From positions 1 through 34,376 of the forward strand of contig CANFLQ010000017.1 in assembly GCA_947447995.1 (NCBI GenBank): a stretch of 34,376 nt of DNA, given 5' to 3'. The notes beneath the pieces were generated by a model. The model was not told the DNA's origin, did no database searches, and was given only the letters and a program-made list of their open reading frames with translations. The first letter of the stretch is position 1. Each line of letters begins with the position of its first letter. A program made the translations under genes and the position numbers. Positions 33,206 through 34,376 of this stretch are shown here, one piece after another. This DNA comes from Bacteroidota bacterium (GTDB taxonomy: Bacteria; Bacteroidota; Bacteroidia; 2-12-FULL-35-15).

Positions 33206-33724
33206 CTACTTTTCTGATAATGTTTTAACAATACCTGCTAATTTACCACCACCTGATTGAAGCGCTGAAACAACGTTTTTAGCAGGTGATTGAAGTAAGC
33301 CAATAATTTCACCAATCATTTCGTTTTTAGTTTTAATGCTAGCTAAGGCATCCAATTGGTCATCCCCAACATAAGCGCACTCTTCAACAAAAGCAGATTT
33401 TAACAACGGTCTATCGCCACCTTTACGAAATTCTTTGATTAATTTTGCAGGATCACTCCCAACTTCAGAGAACATAATTGCTGTAGAGCCTTTTAATGTT
33501 CCAATAAGTGGTTGATAATCTTTTGCTGTGCTTCTTTCCATTGCTTTTTTTAGCAATGAATTTTTTACCACAAGCATTTTAATGTTTTTGTTAAAACACA
33601 TTCTTCTCAATGTTGAAGTTTTCTCTGCTGATAAAGTAGCCACATCAGTTAAGTAGAAGTGACTATTATTTGCTAATTGTTCAACCAAAGAGTCTATAAC
33701 TTGTGATTTTTCTTCTTTTTTCAT
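33206..33724 (-). CDS. rplJ: 50S ribosomal protein L10
   Basis: A 172-residue stalk-base protein that anchors L7/L12 dimers. It opens MKKEEKSQVIDSLVEQLANN and contains 'LRRMCFNKNIKMLVVKNSLL' and 'LIGTLKGSTAIMF', the L10 RNA-binding fold. The C-terminal helix (about 140-172, 'GLLQSPAKNVVSALQSGGGK') carries the L7/L12 docking sites. L10 commonly represses its own operon by binding the leader; a structured 133-bp gap upstream fits this. Confidence 0.97.
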   Translation of the reverse strand: MKKEEKSQVIDSLVEQLANNSHFYLTDVATLSAEKTSTLRRMCFNKNIKMLVVKNSLLKKAMERSTAKDYQPLIGTLKGSTAIMFSEVGSDPAKLIKEFRKGGDRPLLKSAFVEECAYVGDDQLDALASIKTKNEMIGEIIGLLQSPAKNVVSALQSGGGKLAGIVKTLSEK

Positions 33725-33751
33725 TTCGATTATTTTTTACTTTATTTAACC

Positions 33752-33806
33752 CAACTCAATTTTCTTGAGCTGTACTAAAATTTACCTCGTGGAAGCCGCT
33801 GTAAAT
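33752..33806 (-). promoter_or_regulatory. Candidate L10 autoregulatory leader
   Basis: In the rplA-rplJ gap, reading the minus strand, ATTTAC and GTAAAT (33801-33806 and 33780-33785) enclose a 15-nt loop containing AGCGG and GAGG words. A second hairpin, CTCAA-GAAAA-TTGAG (33755-33769), follows. Tandem stems before rplJ are typical of L10 leaders. The match is structural by eye and the stems are short. Confidence 0.38.
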
Positions 33807-33857
33807 GTCTTTATTATTAATTAACTTTATTTCCTTTATAGAAACAAGTTAAAATAT

Positions 33858-34376
33858 TTAAAAATTAGTATCTACCTCAACACTAGGACTCATTGTAGAA
33901 GACATATAAATGCTTCTGATATAAGTTCCTTTTGCAGATGAAGGTTTCAATTTAAGAACTGTTTGAAGCAATTCGTTTGCATTTTCAGCAATTTTAGCAC
34001 TATCAAATGATGATTTAGCAACAAGAGCATGTACAATACCAGCCTTATCAACTTTAAAATCGATTTTTCCACCTTTTGAATCAGTTACAGCTTTACCAAT
34101 TTCCATAGTAACTGTACCTGTTTTAGGATTTGGCATTAAACCACGAGGACCTAACACACGACCTAATGCACCTACTTTACCCATTACAGAAGGCATAGTG
34201 ATGATTACATCTACATCTGTCCAACCACCTTTAATTTTTTCGATATACTCATCTAAACCAACGAAATCAGCACCGGCAGCTTTTGCCTCTGCTTCTTTAT
34301 CTGGAGTACAAAGTACCAAAACTCTCATTGTTTTACCTGAACCGTGTGGTAAAGAAACTGAACCACGAACCATTTG
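33858..34376 (-). CDS. rplA: 50S ribosomal protein L1 (C-terminal part, runs off the window)
   Basis: The visible 172 codons are the C-terminal three quarters of L1, which normally has about 230 residues. The reading frame is still open at the right edge (Gln-Met-Val-Arg-Gly), so the Met at 34373 is internal, not the start. Recognisable parts are '[17 protein letters not shown]', '[20 protein letters not shown]' with '[14 protein letters not shown]', and the closing '[18 protein letters not shown]'. L1 forms the mobile stalk near the ribosomal E site and often represses the rplK-rplA operon. rplK is expected just outside. Confidence 0.96.
   Translation of the reverse strand, partial: QMVRGSVSLPHGSGKTMRVLVLCTPDKEAEAKAAGADFVGLDEYIEKIKGGWTDVDVIITMPSVMGKVGALGRVLGPRGLMPNPKTGTVTMEIGKAVTDSKGGKIDFKVDKAGIVHALVAKSSFDSAKIAENANELLQTVLKLKPSSAKGTYIRSIYMSSTMSPSVEVDTNF

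Overview
The window is a piece of an AT-rich Bacteroidota chromosome, probably from the broad Flavobacteriia/Sphingobacteriia/Chitinophagia side. The evidence is: promoters of the TTTG / TAnnTTTG type rather than TTGACA/TATAAT; two proteins with a type IX secretion (T9SS) C-terminal sorting domain; Bacteroidota-type families (DUF3467 beside rpoC, the 540-codon coiled-coil protein, a short CarB without its regulatory domain); and lipoproteins of the C-K-K-D-D type. There is no sign of a prophage, plasmid or CRISPR array.

Layout. 1-89 is the start of an ISAs1-type transposase running off the left edge. 252-701 encodes a J-domain/KTSC protein. 763-1295 is a toxin-antitoxin pair whose toxin has an in-frame stop. 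1565-9593 is a housekeeping/hypothetical region: NlpC/P60 peptidase, acetyl-CoA acetyltransferase, a 7TM-HD (PgpH-type) c-di-AMP phosphodiesterase, an SDR oxidoreductase, a small outer-membrane barrel, and two Bacteroidota hypotheticals separated by a MITE-like inverted-repeat unit. 9643-13898 carries pepT, a lipoprotein built of eight 26-residue repeats, an MsbA-like ABC exporter and rpmH (54 codons). 14112-16928 is carB, closed by a long perfect terminator hairpin.

16993-23750 is the most interesting part. An ECF-type sigma factor overlaps by 4 bp a protein with one inner-membrane helix, a long periplasmic linker and a C-terminal beta-barrel. A PKD-domain lipoprotein follows. Then come two tandem paralogues, each joining a CxxCH (c-type haem) segment, a peptidylglycine/dopamine-monooxygenase-like dicopper core with all six expected ligands, and a T9SS sorting tail. 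The same bipartite motif, AACC-N16-CGT, lies before the sigma operon and before each monooxygenase gene. This has the shape of a classical ECF promoter, so I infer one small autoregulated regulon for surface-exported haem-copper oxidoreductases.

23826-34376 (minus strand) is the conserved block rplA-rplJ-rplL-rpoB-rpoC followed by a DUF3467 gene, in transcription order from the right edge. It has a possible L10 autoregulatory leader, a strong hairpin between rplL and rpoB that may act as an attenuator, a heptamer-repeat spacer between rpoB and rpoC, and a TTG start for rpoB.
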